Shown piece by piece: positions 19,539 to 30,157 of a DNA stretch of 64,000 bases (position 1 is the stretch's first letter; each line of letters starts with the position of its first letter). The position numbers and the translations under genes are program-made. Origin of the DNA: Vavraia culicis subsp. floridensis (lineage: Eukaryota > Microsporidia > Pleistophoridae); the NCBI RefSeq assembly GCF_000192795.1, contig NW_007360630.1, forward strand, positions 1 through 64,000, in the 5' to 3' direction. Under the pieces are notes generated by a model. That model did not search any database, was not told where the DNA came from, and saw only the letters and a list, made by a program, of their open reading frames with translations.

Positions 19539-20312
19539 ATGAATCCGAGAAAGTTGACGATTGCCACCGATAAACGCAGAAAAACGGCCGAAGACGAGAC
19601 AGAGGACGATAGCACGATACGCAGCTTGTTCGACTTCAGCAAGAACGGCTCAATAAACGTGAACGCTGAGAAAATCGTGCTTTTCATAAAGCGGTGCTTT
19701 GATGTGCACAACAAGGAGCAGCTGTTCAAAAATTTTAAGGAGTTTATAAGCGATGAGAACAACAAGTACGAATTTTTGAGCCTTTTTTACCACTCATTCG
19801 AGTCCTCCGATTCGGAGGTAAGCGATAACACGGAAAGCGAGAACGCGCAGCTGAGATACTTCGCAGACACGAGGGTCTGTTATGGCTGTGGCGAGACCGG
19901 GCACGTGGAAAGCAAGTGTCCGAAGAGAACGCAACAGATCTGCATACTGTGCGGGTACACCGATCATCCTCGCTTCAACTGTCCGCAGATCGTGTGCACG
20001 AAGTGTGGGCTGTGCGGGCACAGGTACAGGGAGTGCAAGGAGAACGTGGACAGGAGGAAGCGGTACATAATATGCACGAGGTGTCCGAACAAGCACACTA
20101 TTCCGGATTGTCCGTTGACGTGGCGCAGGTACAAGTTTGATAGATTGAGCAAGAACAGTGTCAGAATGAGCTGCTGCAACTGCCTGAAAAATGACCATTT
20201 TGTGGATGACTGTGATCTTAGACGGTCCAAGACGAGCATATTTACCGGATACTACGAGCAAATGGTCTATCACAGGCGATGGAACCGTGATTACAGGGAT
20301 GAGAGATCGTAG
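19539..20312 (+). CDS. Air1/Air2-like zinc-knuckle protein (TRAMP complex)
   Basis: 257 aa. Five CCHC-type knuckles lie at residues about 114-127, 135-148, 153-166, 179-191 and 212-225 (for example CYGCGETGHVESKC and CTKCGLCGHRYREC). The fourth is followed by CPLTWRRYK, which matches the CPxxWRxY signature of yeast Air1/Air2 and human ZCCHC7 before the last knuckle. Air proteins are the RNA-binding subunit of the nuclear TRAMP complex, joining the Trf4/5 poly(A) polymerase and Mtr4 helicase to mark RNAs for the exosome. The N-terminal 110 residues are acidic and helical. The ATG has CATACCC 5-11 bases upstream. Other CCHC proteins are possible, but the knuckle count and the WR motif favour Air. 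Confidence 0.8.
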   Translation: MNPRKLTIATDKRRKTAEDETEDDSTIRSLFDFSKNGSINVNAEKIVLFIKRCFDVHNKEQLFKNFKEFISDENNKYEFLSLFYHSFESSDSEVSDNTESENAQLRYFADTRVCYGCGETGHVESKCPKRTQQICILCGYTDHPRFNCPQIVCTKCGLCGHRYRECKENVDRRKRYIICTRCPNKHTIPDCPLTWRRYKFDRLSKNSVRMSCCNCLKNDHFVDDCDLRRSKTSIFTGYYEQMVYHRRWNRDYRDERS

Positions 20313-20801
20313 GATACGACAAATGCTCGGTTAAGTGCAGGGTGCTGTTCATGAAGCGAATAAATGAAATTAGTCAAAACCATGTTTCGTGTTTTGTTCG
20401 GTCTATTTGTTTACCACAGAACACTTTGATCGGTCTGCATGTCAAGCCGGTCTGGCTGGACATGCATGTTTTTCATTTTGTGTTCCGTGCTGAGATTCAT
20501 TCTTCAGATTTTCTGCGGCTCGCCATACACAAATTGTTATTCTCTGCGAATAGCAATGTCCGATACACCTAACGTGCGCTATGGTCGTTTAAGGCAGCAC
20601 GTTAAATGAGCCATATTCATCTCATTGTGATTACAGCGCCTCTTTACCAGAACAATGATGCGTGATGATCATCCATCACAATGAACTGTAGATTGCTGAC
20701 AGTTATCAGCGCACACTTTAGGTGCGTAATTGATTGAGAATACGGTAGTTTTTGTTTTAGAGAATTACCTTGCGGTACCATTTGCTTTTCTACACGATAC
20801 G
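20313..20801. other. Intergenic, nothing recognised
   Basis: 489 bases between two forward genes. An AATAAA is present soon after the upstream stop. Confidence 0.45.
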
Positions 20802-22175
20802 ATGCGAACGGCTGTTTATGATGGAAAAGCGATTCAAAGCGCAATATTAGATGTGGAAGGTAACGAAGAATCTTATGCGCTGCCATACATCATGTTAAAG
20901 GAAAACTACGAATCGGCAAGAAATACGGAGCAAAATCTGCTAACCCCGATTATTTCTTGGCAGACAACGTGTTGGTGGTATATGGCGAAGAAGATCAAGA
21001 AAGATTCGTTTTATTTAAATGATCACGCACAAAAGGACGTGGAAAATGCTAAGTTGGGCTGTGAGACAGTTGGAAAGAGCGGTGGTGTGTGTCAACCAGG
21101 AAGGAGTGATGCGAACTACACGGCTGTAAAGACACAAGAATGGCAAAATGGAGATGCAATAGGCGATTCGCACGTAGAAGATCTAAATATTGTGGTCAAA
21201 GGGGATGTGAGCAACATGCTTTTGGATAAATGCGGTGGTGTTAAGACGGTTGAGTTGTACAGGGCGGATTGCAGGCAAAACTTGGAACTTTCCCCCGTTT
21301 CACCAAGTCGCAGTCCGTCTAAACGACAGAAAAATGTGAAACTGAACAGAAAACGCAGAAAACATCTTCTTCTACAGTCAAAGTTGGAGGAGCTGAAGCT
21401 TATCGTGGACAATCCTGCAACCGTGCACATAGAGGACGTGAGTGCGCGCAACCCCATTCTTCTCAACAAATATAAGAACATACGGAATGCAGTGCCTGTT
21501 CCGCCGCACTGGAAAGCAAAGAAAACAACTTTTTATACACATGAGAAGTACGAACCACCGTTTGTGAACGACGGAGCGCTCAGAATGAGAGCGGCATTCT
21601 ACGAGCACACAGAAAAAATGACTGAAAAACAAAGGGAAAGCGAAAAAAAATACCCGAAGATGACGGATGAGTTTTTGCTACCGCATGAAACGATGAAGAA
21701 TATGCTTAAGTCTGCATACGTCAGCTCACGGCTACTGCGAGCCGGCATACTTTACGATTTGCACGAAGGTATGAAAATACCTAGAAGCGACAACCTCTTA
21801 GAAAATATAAGCACGGAGTTGAGAAAGGCGTATGGCATGAAGAAGCATTCGCCGCCCCCTTGGCTGCACAACATGCAACGTATTGGTCCGCCGCCAGATA
21901 CCGCTTACAAGATTCCCGGTGTGAACTGCGAAATTCCAAAGAACAGCAAGTACGGATATGATGAGGATGGCTGGGGAAAGTTGCCCACGGATATGAATGG
22001 CAAACAGAAGTATGTGTATGATGCTGATAGCCCATTCAGCGATGTGTACTTCTCGGACAAATTAACGGATCACGATGAAAGGAACGAGACAGGATGCGAA
22101 ATCAAGGTAGGTAATGAATTGCGCGAAGATGTCAAGAGGAGGAAGATAGATAACAGCCATGATGCGCATATTTAG
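20802..22175 (+). CDS. CUS1: Cus1/SF3b145, SF3b subunit 2 of U2 snRNP
   Basis: 457 aa from the ATG at 20802. The conserved core starts around residue 210 with ARNPILLNKYKNIRNAVPVP followed by HWKAKK, matching the DUF382 region of SF3B2/Cus1. The PSP-type segment follows: PPPWLHNMQRIGPPP, then KIPGVNCEIP and YGYDEDGWGKLPTD. SF3b2 sits in the U2 snRNP, binds SF3b4 and helps anchor U2 at the branch site. Its presence fits the U6 and SmD2 genes in this window. The N-terminal 180 residues are not conserved, and the true start is uncertain. A second ATG at 20982 (MAKKIKKDSF) would remove a region that also reads well in another frame. No CCC motif lies within 20 bases of either ATG. Confidence 0.85.
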   Translation: MRTAVYDGKAIQSAILDVEGNEESYALPYIMLKENYESARNTEQNLLTPIISWQTTCWWYMAKKIKKDSFYLNDHAQKDVENAKLGCETVGKSGGVCQPGRSDANYTAVKTQEWQNGDAIGDSHVEDLNIVVKGDVSNMLLDKCGGVKTVELYRADCRQNLELSPVSPSRSPSKRQKNVKLNRKRRKHLLLQSKLEELKLIVDNPATVHIEDVSARNPILLNKYKNIRNAVPVPPHWKAKKTTFYTHEKYEPPFVNDGALRMRAAFYEHTEKMTEKQRESEKKYPKMTDEFLLPHETMKNMLKSAYVSSRLLRAGILYDLHEGMKIPRSDNLLENISTELRKAYGMKKHSPPPWLHNMQRIGPPPDTAYKIPGVNCEIPKNSKYGYDEDGWGKLPTDMNGKQKYVYDADSPFSDVYFSDKLTDHDERNETGCEIKVGNELREDVKRRKIDNSHDAHI

Positions 22176-23028
22176 TGTTTAGAGACATGCTATGTGAGCA
22201 ATTAAATGTCATTAAAAAAGATATAGCACCGTGTTTAGAGTTTAATTTCTGTAAATTGAGTTATATGCGGTAATTTTTGCTTACACATGATCAAGTCACG
22301 TTGATGATAGCTTTTATCAGCATTTTACCATTTTTGAGCTCAGAACTGCACAAATAGGTCATTTCCAAAACACTAGCGATACATAGCAAATATTTTCGTC
22401 CTTTCATTGCAAAAGAATACAAAGCGAAATGAACTATGTGTTATTGTGCGTAGAACACACCTTAACGGTGATAAGTAGGTTAAAACATACGTACACATTT
22501 TACATACGTGCAAAGATAGACATGTAAAATATAGAGCTGCTCACCACATCCTCATAAAAATATTTGGGTCTGTAGCTCAGTTGTGAGATAATATAGAACA
22601 TTTTACAGGCCAAAGGTACCGAAAAGGAGCTGATGTATAACAGGAGAACAATCTTTTCAGTTCCTCTGAATGTTATTGACCTTGTTAAAGAAATCAAATT
22701 AGGTATTTTGAAGGCGTAAATGCTGGAAAGATCAATCTATGGATTCACAGGCTTTAATGATCAGGCAACAGATGAATATTTGAAAAAAAATATGCGATGG
22801 TGATAAATTGGTTACCAGCATTGCTAATAGACTAGAATTGCATCACAGCACCATCATAGATTGTTAACAATTCTATGCAGGAGAATAATTTGTACAAAAA
22901 GCCGTGCAGAATGCACGATATGTGTAATATGTGGCTAAAAACGGTAAAACAGTTTAAACCATAAATACAACACGATTATTACTTGACATGTACCAGCCAA
23001 TGATCGAAATATCGATGATACATCCGTT
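22176..23028. other. Convergent intergenic region
   Basis: 853 bases between CUS1 (+) and GlnRS (-). A tRNA-like A-box string near 22565 was checked and rejected. Nothing else recognised. Confidence 0.5.
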
Positions 23029-24999
23029 TTATTTCTTCATTCCCACTGTCTTGTTGAACATCATGAACCCATTCTCGTCCTCGTCTCGACAATACCACCC
23101 TTTCCTAAAGAATTGCACTACATCGCCAACCTTGACATCCATGATTCTCGACTCACACAGACCGTCAACGATCAGCATGCTATCAGGATCGACATCCTCC
23201 AAAAAGTCTTTTTCTTCAGGATTGAACGATTTGAAGAGATGGGACAGCTCACGCACCTTAATCTTGACATTCTGTAGATCCTTTTGAAGCCAATGTATGC
23301 GGCTCTTGAACGTTTTATCCGTCTGTCTCACTTTCAGCAGTCCATTATCGATATTGATCAGTTCAACGGCACATTTATTGACGAGACCGACCGGCTGGCC
23401 GTACGTGAGCCTCAAAAAGCCCTCCGTGTTTTCCTGTCTAAAATCATCGCCGTCAATCAAAATGACTCCTTGACCTTCAATTTCCATTTCCGTTGGATCG
23501 TAGATCACGTTTACGATCTGCCGGTCCTTCAGAAAATCGCGCACAATGTTCTCAAAGAGCCGCACATCCACGATGCTATCGTTGAACGTGATCCCTATCT
23601 TTTCAACAAACGCATTAATCGCCTGTGGCGGCACACCGCGCCGTCTCAGTCCGCGTAGCGTAAATAGGCGCGGGTCGTCCCAACCAATAACAATTTTCTT
23701 GTGGATGAGAGCATTCAGCTTGCGCTTGGACAGCACCGTATTTGAAATGTTCAGCCTTGAAAACTCCCATTGTACAGGCTTATACACCCGCAGATTATCA
23801 AGCAGCCAGTAGTACGACGCTCTTCTGCTGAAGAACTCACGCGAGCAGAAACTGTGTGTGATGTCCTCAAGTGAGTCGTTGATGCAGTGCGTGTAATCAT
23901 ACGACGGGTACACGTGGTACTTCTTATCAGCCTTGAGATGGTCCTTTTCTATTATTCTGTATGCTATGAGATCGTGCATCAGCATATTTTTACTCTCCAT
24001 GTCCATTTTAAGGCGTAAAATGGCGGTGCCCTCCTTCCATTTGCCACAAATCATCTCCTCAAAGAGCGCGGTGTTCACTTCTGGGCTTCTGTCCCTGTAG
24101 GGGCTCTGAACCTGTGCTTTGATCTCCTCCGTCGACAAGTGACATACGTAGGCACTTCCATTCTTAATCATCTGTTTCGCAAAATTGATGAGTTCATCAA
24201 AATAGTCGCTTGCACTGGTTATTTTCCACGGCACATACCCCAACCACCGTACATCATCCAGAATGCTCTCGTAGTACTCAGCCATTTCATTTGCTGGATT
24301 TGTATCGTCATATCGCAGGATGCATCTGTTTCCGAAGTTAAAGTCCAAGTACATCGCCTTTGCATGGCCAATGTGCAGGTAGCCATTAGGTTCTGGCGGA
24401 AATCTGGTGATAATCTCTCCATTCGTTCTCTTCAGATGCTCTTGCAGTATCTCTTCCGATATCTGCGGGTTCTCCCCGGCCTTGTGCAAGTACCTCAGCT
24501 TCCCCTCGTTTAAGATCCCCTTCCTTTCGATCTTTTTACTCTTCACGTTGAGACCCTTCAGAACAGCAATAACTCTCTTCGGGTCGTAGAACACCATTTC
24601 ATCGTCTTTGCTCACATGGCTCATCAATTCTTTCAAATTATCGAATTGTTCAGCGGCCTCCTTCAACTTGTGGTCGTCAAACGATACGCTTCTCACATAA
24701 TCCGCCAAGGCACCCTTTTTCTCTCCGCATTTTCTTCTTTGGGCCAGTTCAATGCACTTGTTCAGCATGTTCTCGTTGATAACGATCTTTTCCTCGATCA
24801 AATCCACAATCTCCGATACGTAGCAATCCTCTAGGTCTGTTATAGACAGGCACATATTGTAGTAAATGTTTTTGTCGATAACAGCGTACCTCGATATTCT
24901 CCTCAGGTTTTCCACAGCATACTCTTTTTTTCTCAGTTGATCCTTCAAACTCTCTGAAATCTTCAGGCTTTCCATGAATTCGTTCACATCCTGCGTCAT
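23029..24999 (-). CDS. GLN4: Glutaminyl-tRNA synthetase
   Basis: 656 aa, cytosolic class Ib synthetase that charges tRNA-Gln. Residues 1-160 correspond to the GlnRS N-terminal helical domain. The catalytic domain contains RFPPEPNGYLHIGHAKAM with HIGH at 209-212, the DDTNP block at 231-235, and VLSKRK at 422-427 as the KMSKS-type loop. The C-terminal beta-barrel anticodon-binding domain runs from about residue 490 to the end. RFPPEPNGYLHIGHAK and RRASYYWLLDNL are typical of GlnRS and not GluRS. It is shorter than yeast Gln4 (about 809 aa), which has a longer N-terminus. The start has CGTCCCTCTCG directly before ATG and AAATTTTAAAA upstream. Confidence 0.93.
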   Translation of the reverse strand: MTQDVNEFMESLKISESLKDQLRKKEYAVENLRRISRYAVIDKNIYYNMCLSITDLEDCYVSEIVDLIEEKIVINENMLNKCIELAQRRKCGEKKGALADYVRSVSFDDHKLKEAAEQFDNLKELMSHVSKDDEMVFYDPKRVIAVLKGLNVKSKKIERKGILNEGKLRYLHKAGENPQISEEILQEHLKRTNGEIITRFPPEPNGYLHIGHAKAMYLDFNFGNRCILRYDDTNPANEMAEYYESILDDVRWLGYVPWKITSASDYFDELINFAKQMIKNGSAYVCHLSTEEIKAQVQSPYRDRSPEVNTALFEEMICGKWKEGTAILRLKMDMESKNMLMHDLIAYRIIEKDHLKADKKYHVYPSYDYTHCINDSLEDITHSFCSREFFSRRASYYWLLDNLRVYKPVQWEFSRLNISNTVLSKRKLNALIHKKIVIGWDDPRLFTLRGLRRRGVPPQAINAFVEKIGITFNDSIVDVRLFENIVRDFLKDRQIVNVIYDPTEMEIEGQGVILIDGDDFRQENTEGFLRLTYGQPVGLVNKCAVELINIDNGLLKVRQTDKTFKSRIHWLQKDLQNVKIKVRELSHLFKSFNPEEKDFLEDVDPDSMLIVDGLCESRIMDVKVGDVVQFFRKGWYCRDEDENGFMMFNKTVGMKK

Positions 25000-26540
25000 C
25001 GAGAGGGACGAGTTTTAAAATTTTTATTAATTTAAGAAATGTGCAAAGTTATAGCAGCGTGAACGGGCAGGACCGTCATTTATCCGTGTGACGAGTATTT
25101 TACTGCTGTTTATATTTTACTTCATATTTTAATTAAAAACTCCTTTGATGTATAAATTTGTCCAAGGCAGGAGAAATTGGGCAAATGAAAGTAGCATCCA
25201 CTTTTTCACATACCAAAAATCTACGGTTGCACTGCTTTGAACATCACGGACAAGCGCGTTTAACCATCGTTTGCTTGGGTGATTGGTTCGGCAGTGTTGC
25301 ACAATGCGAATAGATGAACACGTAGCGAAACACCAGGTAAAGTAATGTATGGCAGATATGGACCGGTTGATTAAATAGCAATTTAAAGAATGGTGTGGTG
25401 CAATTAATGTTCCATAGGCGTGATAGACGGGTCTTATGCCGCGACTGAACTGTTTTTCCGCGTAAAAGAGGAGTATGCTTGTCGTTGCCGATGAAACTCC
25501 CATCCACCTGTCTGCTTGATGATTAATTCTTGTGCCGTGCGCAGCAGCACCCCAACCAGCAATTTACAATGAATTACTTCCTTAATTTGTGCGAACGGAA
25601 ACGTTCTGATCTCTTGATGGTATTCTGCATGAGCTGCAGCACTTGATGAGGCATCAAATCTAAGATTATTACGTTGTAGATTTGTGGGATTAAAAATTGT
25701 AGTAGGTCAATTTAAGATGTTGCCAGGTATATTTTTGGCAAAAATTCTTTTCTCTAACACACGGCACCAAAAACTTGCGATTCCTTTGGTTGGTGGTAAT
25801 CGCAAAAAATGTTTTGCATTCCAGAACAATAAACGCCACTATTACCGATGAATGGGCCTTAATTACGGACAATTCGTAATTAACGTATGACAAACCGCGT
25901 TGGTAACAGGGTTGGTATCTAAGGTAGTTTTTATTTAGTGTTAACATGAGGAAGTAGCGGTTTTAACACGGGTGATTTGTTGCTGTTCGCACTGAAATGT
26001 TGATGAGTTATTGTGGCGTGGTTTGGCTGCTGCGATGTGCGAAGATGTGATGAGGGAGCGTAATTGGTTGTTAATTTGATCGAAGTTTTGACTTCTATTC
26101 GCAAGAAACGATACAAGAACGTGTTATACACCCAGTACACAGCAGGAATTGCACTTGCCCTCAGAACGACGTGATATAACATGCTCGGCGTGTAAATTTA
26201 ATAGTTTACGCAGCAAAAACGCTGTTGGTATGAGGAGGTGAACACACGTACTTTAAACAAATAAAGGAAGCAAACGATAGTAAACAACGGAATAGAAACG
26301 ATGATGACGTGCGTAGTGGCGAAAAAACAATCAAGAAAGGATGGTGCCTGTGATCTTTCTCCCGTGGTGAAAAAATAAAGAAAAGCGTGACGAACGGGTG
26401 AATGCTTGAGCACGTATTTTAAAAACATTTTAATTCATATTATCATTTATAAATACCGCCATGGAGCACAGTGGTGCGCGACAAGACAGCATATGCATGC
26501 AAGTCCTCAGTTTCTTCCTCGCGCAAACCCAGCTTTCGTC
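25000..26540. other. Intergenic, contains one dispersed-motif copy
   Basis: 1.5 kb between the GlnRS start and the 3' end of the zinc transporter, both on the minus strand. Copy 2 of the dispersed motif is at 26225-26265. No gene is supported. Confidence 0.5.
26225..26265 (+). repeat. Dispersed intergenic motif, copy 2
   Basis: TTGGTATGAGGAGGTG followed by an ACACGTACTTTAAAC core. Its first 16 bases match copy 5 at 53887 almost exactly. Confidence 0.5.
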
Positions 26541-27479
26541 CTATACAATCACATCGTACTTGGCCCTCATGTTCTTAGTCTCAATCTGCACCGCTAAATA
26601 ACTAAATCTATACTTTTCGTTCAATATGTCCTTGATCTTCATCAAAATCATCTCATACTCGAAAGTGAGAATGTTGTCGCAGAGCAGAACTGCCATGCAT
26701 GCGTGTTTGTTCACACCTACAGACCATACCTTCAGGTCAAGTATCTCCAGCACCTTGTCCAATTCTAGCAAATCGTTGTGAACGTTCTTTACCGGAATTT
26801 TCCTGGGTGCCGATTCAACAAGGATGCTGAGGGCCTCGCCAACAACAAGCAACGTTGAGACAAGAACGATAAATGCAAACACAAAAGTACACGCAATATC
26901 GAAGAACACTATCTTCGGAAAGAAAAACGTAAGTGCGCTGGCCAGGAGCACGCCACAGGACTGTATTAGGTCACCAATGATGTGCACGTAGGTGGCCTTC
27001 ATGTTTAAATTGGTTGACACGTGCTTTTCGTTGTGTCCGTGGCGAAGTGAATGCAGACAGAAAAGATTAACGACAAAACCAACCGTGGCCACGAGCATAA
27101 AACTTTTCTCGTTGATCTTCTGGGGATATAAAAATCTCTTGACCGATTCCTGGATTAAATATGCTGTAGCTGCCCATATGAACAGGATCGAAACCAAGGC
27201 ACCAATCACTTCATATCGATGGTATCCGAACGTCATCCTACAGTTTGTTTTCTTTTTTGTCCAGCTCAGCGCGATAAGACTCACCATAAAGCCCAGAATG
27301 TCCACGAGCAGGTGCACAGAATCGGCCAACAATGACAAACTGTTGCTGTGCCAGTGACCCCACAGTTCGAGAAGCATGAAAACCGTTATTATGGACATCA
27401 CCTTAAATATCTTAGATATGTCGGTGTCGGTGCTTGGATTTCCCTTGTCCGTGCTCATTAAACCGGCGCCAGTTTTCAT
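26541..27479 (-). CDS. CDF-family zinc transporter (ZnT/Zrc1-like)
   Basis: 312 aa from the ATG at 27479; a second in-frame ATG at 27458 begins MSTDKGNPST. This is a cation diffusion facilitator: six hydrophobic segments, with ADSVHLLVDILGF in TM2 (the HxxxD metal site), the FGYHRYEVIGAL motif after it, and HIIGDLIQSCGVLLA in TM5 with the matching HxxxD site. A soluble C-terminal domain of about 90 residues follows. Such carriers move Zn2+ out of the cytosol into an organelle or out of the cell in exchange for protons. The His-rich loop seen in vacuolar Zrc1 between TM4 and TM5 is reduced here. No CCC motif is seen; GGAGAGGACCGT precedes the ATG. Confidence 0.88.
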   Translation of the reverse strand: MKTGAGLMSTDKGNPSTDTDISKIFKVMSIITVFMLLELWGHWHSNSLSLLADSVHLLVDILGFMVSLIALSWTKKKTNCRMTFGYHRYEVIGALVSILFIWAATAYLIQESVKRFLYPQKINEKSFMLVATVGFVVNLFCLHSLRHGHNEKHVSTNLNMKATYVHIIGDLIQSCGVLLASALTFFFPKIVFFDIACTFVFAFIVLVSTLLVVGEALSILVESAPRKIPVKNVHNDLLELDKVLEILDLKVWSVGVNKHACMAVLLCDNILTFEYEMILMKIKDILNEKYRFSYLAVQIETKNMRAKYDVIV

Positions 27480-28599
27480 ACGGTCCTCTCCAGTGCCACA
27501 TTTAAAGAAGAGCAATCTGAGACAGTGTTTCAAAAGCAAACAGATCACTCCATCATCAATTTAAGTTATGCTGGATGGTTCAGACATACTATCTGGTGTG
27601 ATAGCGTAAATGAATGGCACAAGAATGCATGACCCCTGGGCCAAGAGCCAGCAAAGCATTTTTGTTGAGAATGTCCCGGGCCAGAACACTTTCAGAAGAA
27701 CGCGTAGAAACGAGCAAAGAAGATCCTCACACCGATGGAGTACGCCAGCAAAAGGTGTATTTAATTTGTTCGTGCGTGAGGTGGTAAAAAAACAGACTTT
27801 CTAAAAAGATGAGTTTAAGGAATGGGGCTGTAAATCGTTAGCGAACGGCCTTGGACAGAAAAGTTTTGGTGTTGAGAATGATCGGTTATCTTTCGAGAGT
27901 AGGATAGTTTTACGTGTGTAATTTGTGGCTAACTATAAAAATATGCACCTTGCTGTGCAAAGGAGATCTCTCTCACCGCCATTGCTAGAGTTACACATAC
28001 CTGGTCATTTCATCCTTTTATCTCGGTTATTTTCGCTCCTGTATTGATCGTGTTTATAGCGATGTACGAAGCTGTCCGGTAAAACAGGCTTATTAGTACG
28101 ATTCTCTGATTAAAAGTTCTCGCTATCTGATCCTTTGTTTCAATTTAATGCACGAAACGGTTTTTGGATCGTTTTACTTGCAATTTGCGTTCCATTTCGA
28201 TTCCAGCACCAAGTAATTCTTCAATTCCTTAAATACGGTAACTTCGAAATCAAAGCTATTTTTTAATAAAACTGGAGATGTAGAGTTGGCAGGCCTGAAA
28301 CTCGATACATGTGATGTGCTTGGATATTAAAATGTGTCCATCCCTTCGATTTCACAAACGAAAAATTTACCGTTTATCGAACGAAGTTCTGTTCGGATGA
28401 AGAGCTGTCCGATGAAGCATTTTCTTGACCAAGACTGTGCAACAGTAAAATTGCCCGTAAAATACCAGCCATATTTAGCAACCCGTGCATCACCTCAATT
28501 AATTTGTTTCATCTAGAACAAATAAAACTTGTTAAGGCACTAAAAATTGCATTTATACTCCAAAAGTGCAGTTTGCGCATAAACAGGGACAAGCACACG
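27480..28599. other. Divergent promoter region, zinc transporter / kinase
   Basis: 1.1 kb. A short open frame at 27610-27804 has no recognisable domain. A GGGACAAGCACACG element precedes the kinase ATG. Confidence 0.45.
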
Positions 28600-29508
28600 A
28601 TGAAACTAGAGAATTACAAGTTTTTGGAGAAATTGGGCAACGGAACACATGGCACGGTTTACCTTCTGGAAAGTAACGGGAAGAGACCAAAACTTGTCGT
28701 GTGCAAGTCGGTGTCATCAAAAAATCAGAAATATGCGGAAAACGAAATAAAAATCATCAAAAACCTGTTTTACAAACGTGTTGTGCGTTTTTATGATTCG
28801 ATGGACAGCAGGAATGGTGTGTACATCATGATGGAGTACGCTAATTACGGTGATCTTGACAGGTTGAACTGTTTTATGAGAGAAAAGAATCTGAACGTGG
28901 ACAGGAATGTTATCTGGTCTATATTCTCACAGCTTGTCGATGCGCTTGCCTATCTGCACCGCAACAGGATAATACACAGGGATATCAAGCCAGGTAACAT
29001 TTTGCTGAACAGAATGAGAGGAAGGAATTGCAGCTTTCTGCAAGTAAAGCTGTGCGATTTCAGCCTATCGAAGCAATTGAACGACAGGGAATCAGCGAAT
29101 CGTGACGGCATGATCGTCGGCACTCCGTACTACATGGCACCTGAGATCATCCAGAAAAAGGAGTACAACTATGGTGTGGATGTGTGGAGCATGGGCGTTG
29201 TGATGTACGAACTAGTGGCTAAAATGCGACCCTTCGAGTCGATGTCAAAAAAAGAGCTGAAGAGACAAATTGTGTTTCAGGAGATACGGGTGCTGCCGAA
29301 CTGCAGAGACTTCTTCCTCAAGAGAATGATCCTAGGGTGCCTCAAAAAGGAGAATCGGGCGTCGGCAGAGGAGCTGAGACGGCTAGAAAGGGTAAAATAT
29401 CATTTAGTTATTGCAGAACACAGATTTAGGGCGTATAGGTTGGAGAAACTTGAGAAAAAGATCGACAAGATGAGCAAGGACAAGGGTCTTGAACAAAAGA
29501 TTTGTTAA
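28600..29508 (+). CDS. Ser/Thr protein kinase, NEK-like, with DFS in place of DFG
   Basis: 302 aa, almost only a kinase domain. Visible motifs: glycine loop LGNGTHGTV (12-20), VCK Lys36, Glu in ENEIKII (about 49), HRDIKPGNILLN (126-137), DFSLSK (153-158), GTPYYMAPEII (174-184) and DVWSMGVVMYEL (194-205). The hinge MMEYANYGDL and GTPYYMAPE are typical of NIMA-related (NEK/Kin3) kinases, which act in mitotic entry and centrosome or spindle-pole control. The metal-binding Asp is present, but the Gly of DFG is Ser. The C-terminus beyond about residue 275 is a short basic, likely coiled-coil tail. I chose this ATG because the kinase fold starts at once and GGGACAAG precedes it. Other CAMK-like families are less likely. 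Confidence 0.85.
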   Translation: MKLENYKFLEKLGNGTHGTVYLLESNGKRPKLVVCKSVSSKNQKYAENEIKIIKNLFYKRVVRFYDSMDSRNGVYIMMEYANYGDLDRLNCFMREKNLNVDRNVIWSIFSQLVDALAYLHRNRIIHRDIKPGNILLNRMRGRNCSFLQVKLCDFSLSKQLNDRESANRDGMIVGTPYYMAPEIIQKKEYNYGVDVWSMGVVMYELVAKMRPFESMSKKELKRQIVFQEIRVLPNCRDFFLKRMILGCLKKENRASAEELRRLERVKYHLVIAEHRFRAYRLEKLEKKIDKMSKDKGLEQKIC

Positions 29509-29780
29509 TTGTAAATAAACGTAGAGCATACAGAACTGAGCATTGTTCCTTATTTCATCCCCGTTTTTTGTTCACCGTTCGCAGCATTGTTCAGATGCTG
29601 TGCTGTAGCGCGTTGCATCCTTCAACATAGTCATGTTCTGCATTCAAAACAGGCGTAGTAACGCAGTTCAAAGGTTTTTGTTCCCTTGTGGCAGATAAAC
29701 GAACCACACAGTACTGTACAATACCACGAATTATTGACATCGACAGCTGCGAAAGGCAGACTTTTTCATAAAACATAGAA
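29509..29780. other. 3' flank of kinase gene
   Basis: TAATTGTAAATAAACG follows the stop and may hold the polyadenylation signal. Nothing else recognised. Confidence 0.4.
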
Positions 29781-30157
29781 ATGGAATTAGAGAGAGGGCA
29801 GATCGTCTCGTTCATTGCGTTTTACCGCGAACATACGAATCGATTTGGTTCAGCTCAGGAGCAAATTACAGGACAGCTATTTAACAGTATTGCTGGTAAA
29901 ACGTTGCTTAAGAAAGAGACTTTATCTGGTAAAGATATGAGCAACAGTTTTAATCTAAGGTTGAAGTGACTATTTCGCCTCAAAAACGGGATTATTTGAA
30001 GATGTGTTTAGCATCACCTCATACAACAACTCATCTGATGCGCCGAGCATCTAATACGGCGTTATTGGTCTTTGATTGCAGGAACTGTCCACATTGGAAC
30101 GATGGTCGTGCTCCAAGGGCACTCAATGCGTATTACAGGTGTAGAAAATACGGTTAG
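29781..30157 (+). pseudogene. Possible mobile-element relic (two short open frames)
   Basis: Two short forward frames abut: 29781-29969 (begins MELERGQIVSFIAFYRE) and 29966-30157. The second contains LVFDCRNCPHWNDG and, 20 residues on, YYRCRKYG, a partial zinc-ribbon look (CxxC, then YxC). Zinc ribbons of this kind open IS1595/ISXO2-like transposases, which are common in microsporidia. No DDE residues follow in any frame. The 4-base overlap suggests one frameshifted frame. I am not sure it was ever a gene. Confidence 0.2.

Noticed and set aside
22565..22640. tRNA-like string with GTAGCTCAGTTG A-box
   Set aside because: No GGTTCGANTCC B box follows at the right distance, and the first seven bases have no complementary 3' acceptor strand.
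28504..28599. Upstream extension of the kinase
   Set aside because: Open but without an ATG; the kinase fold and GGG motif fit the ATG at 28600.
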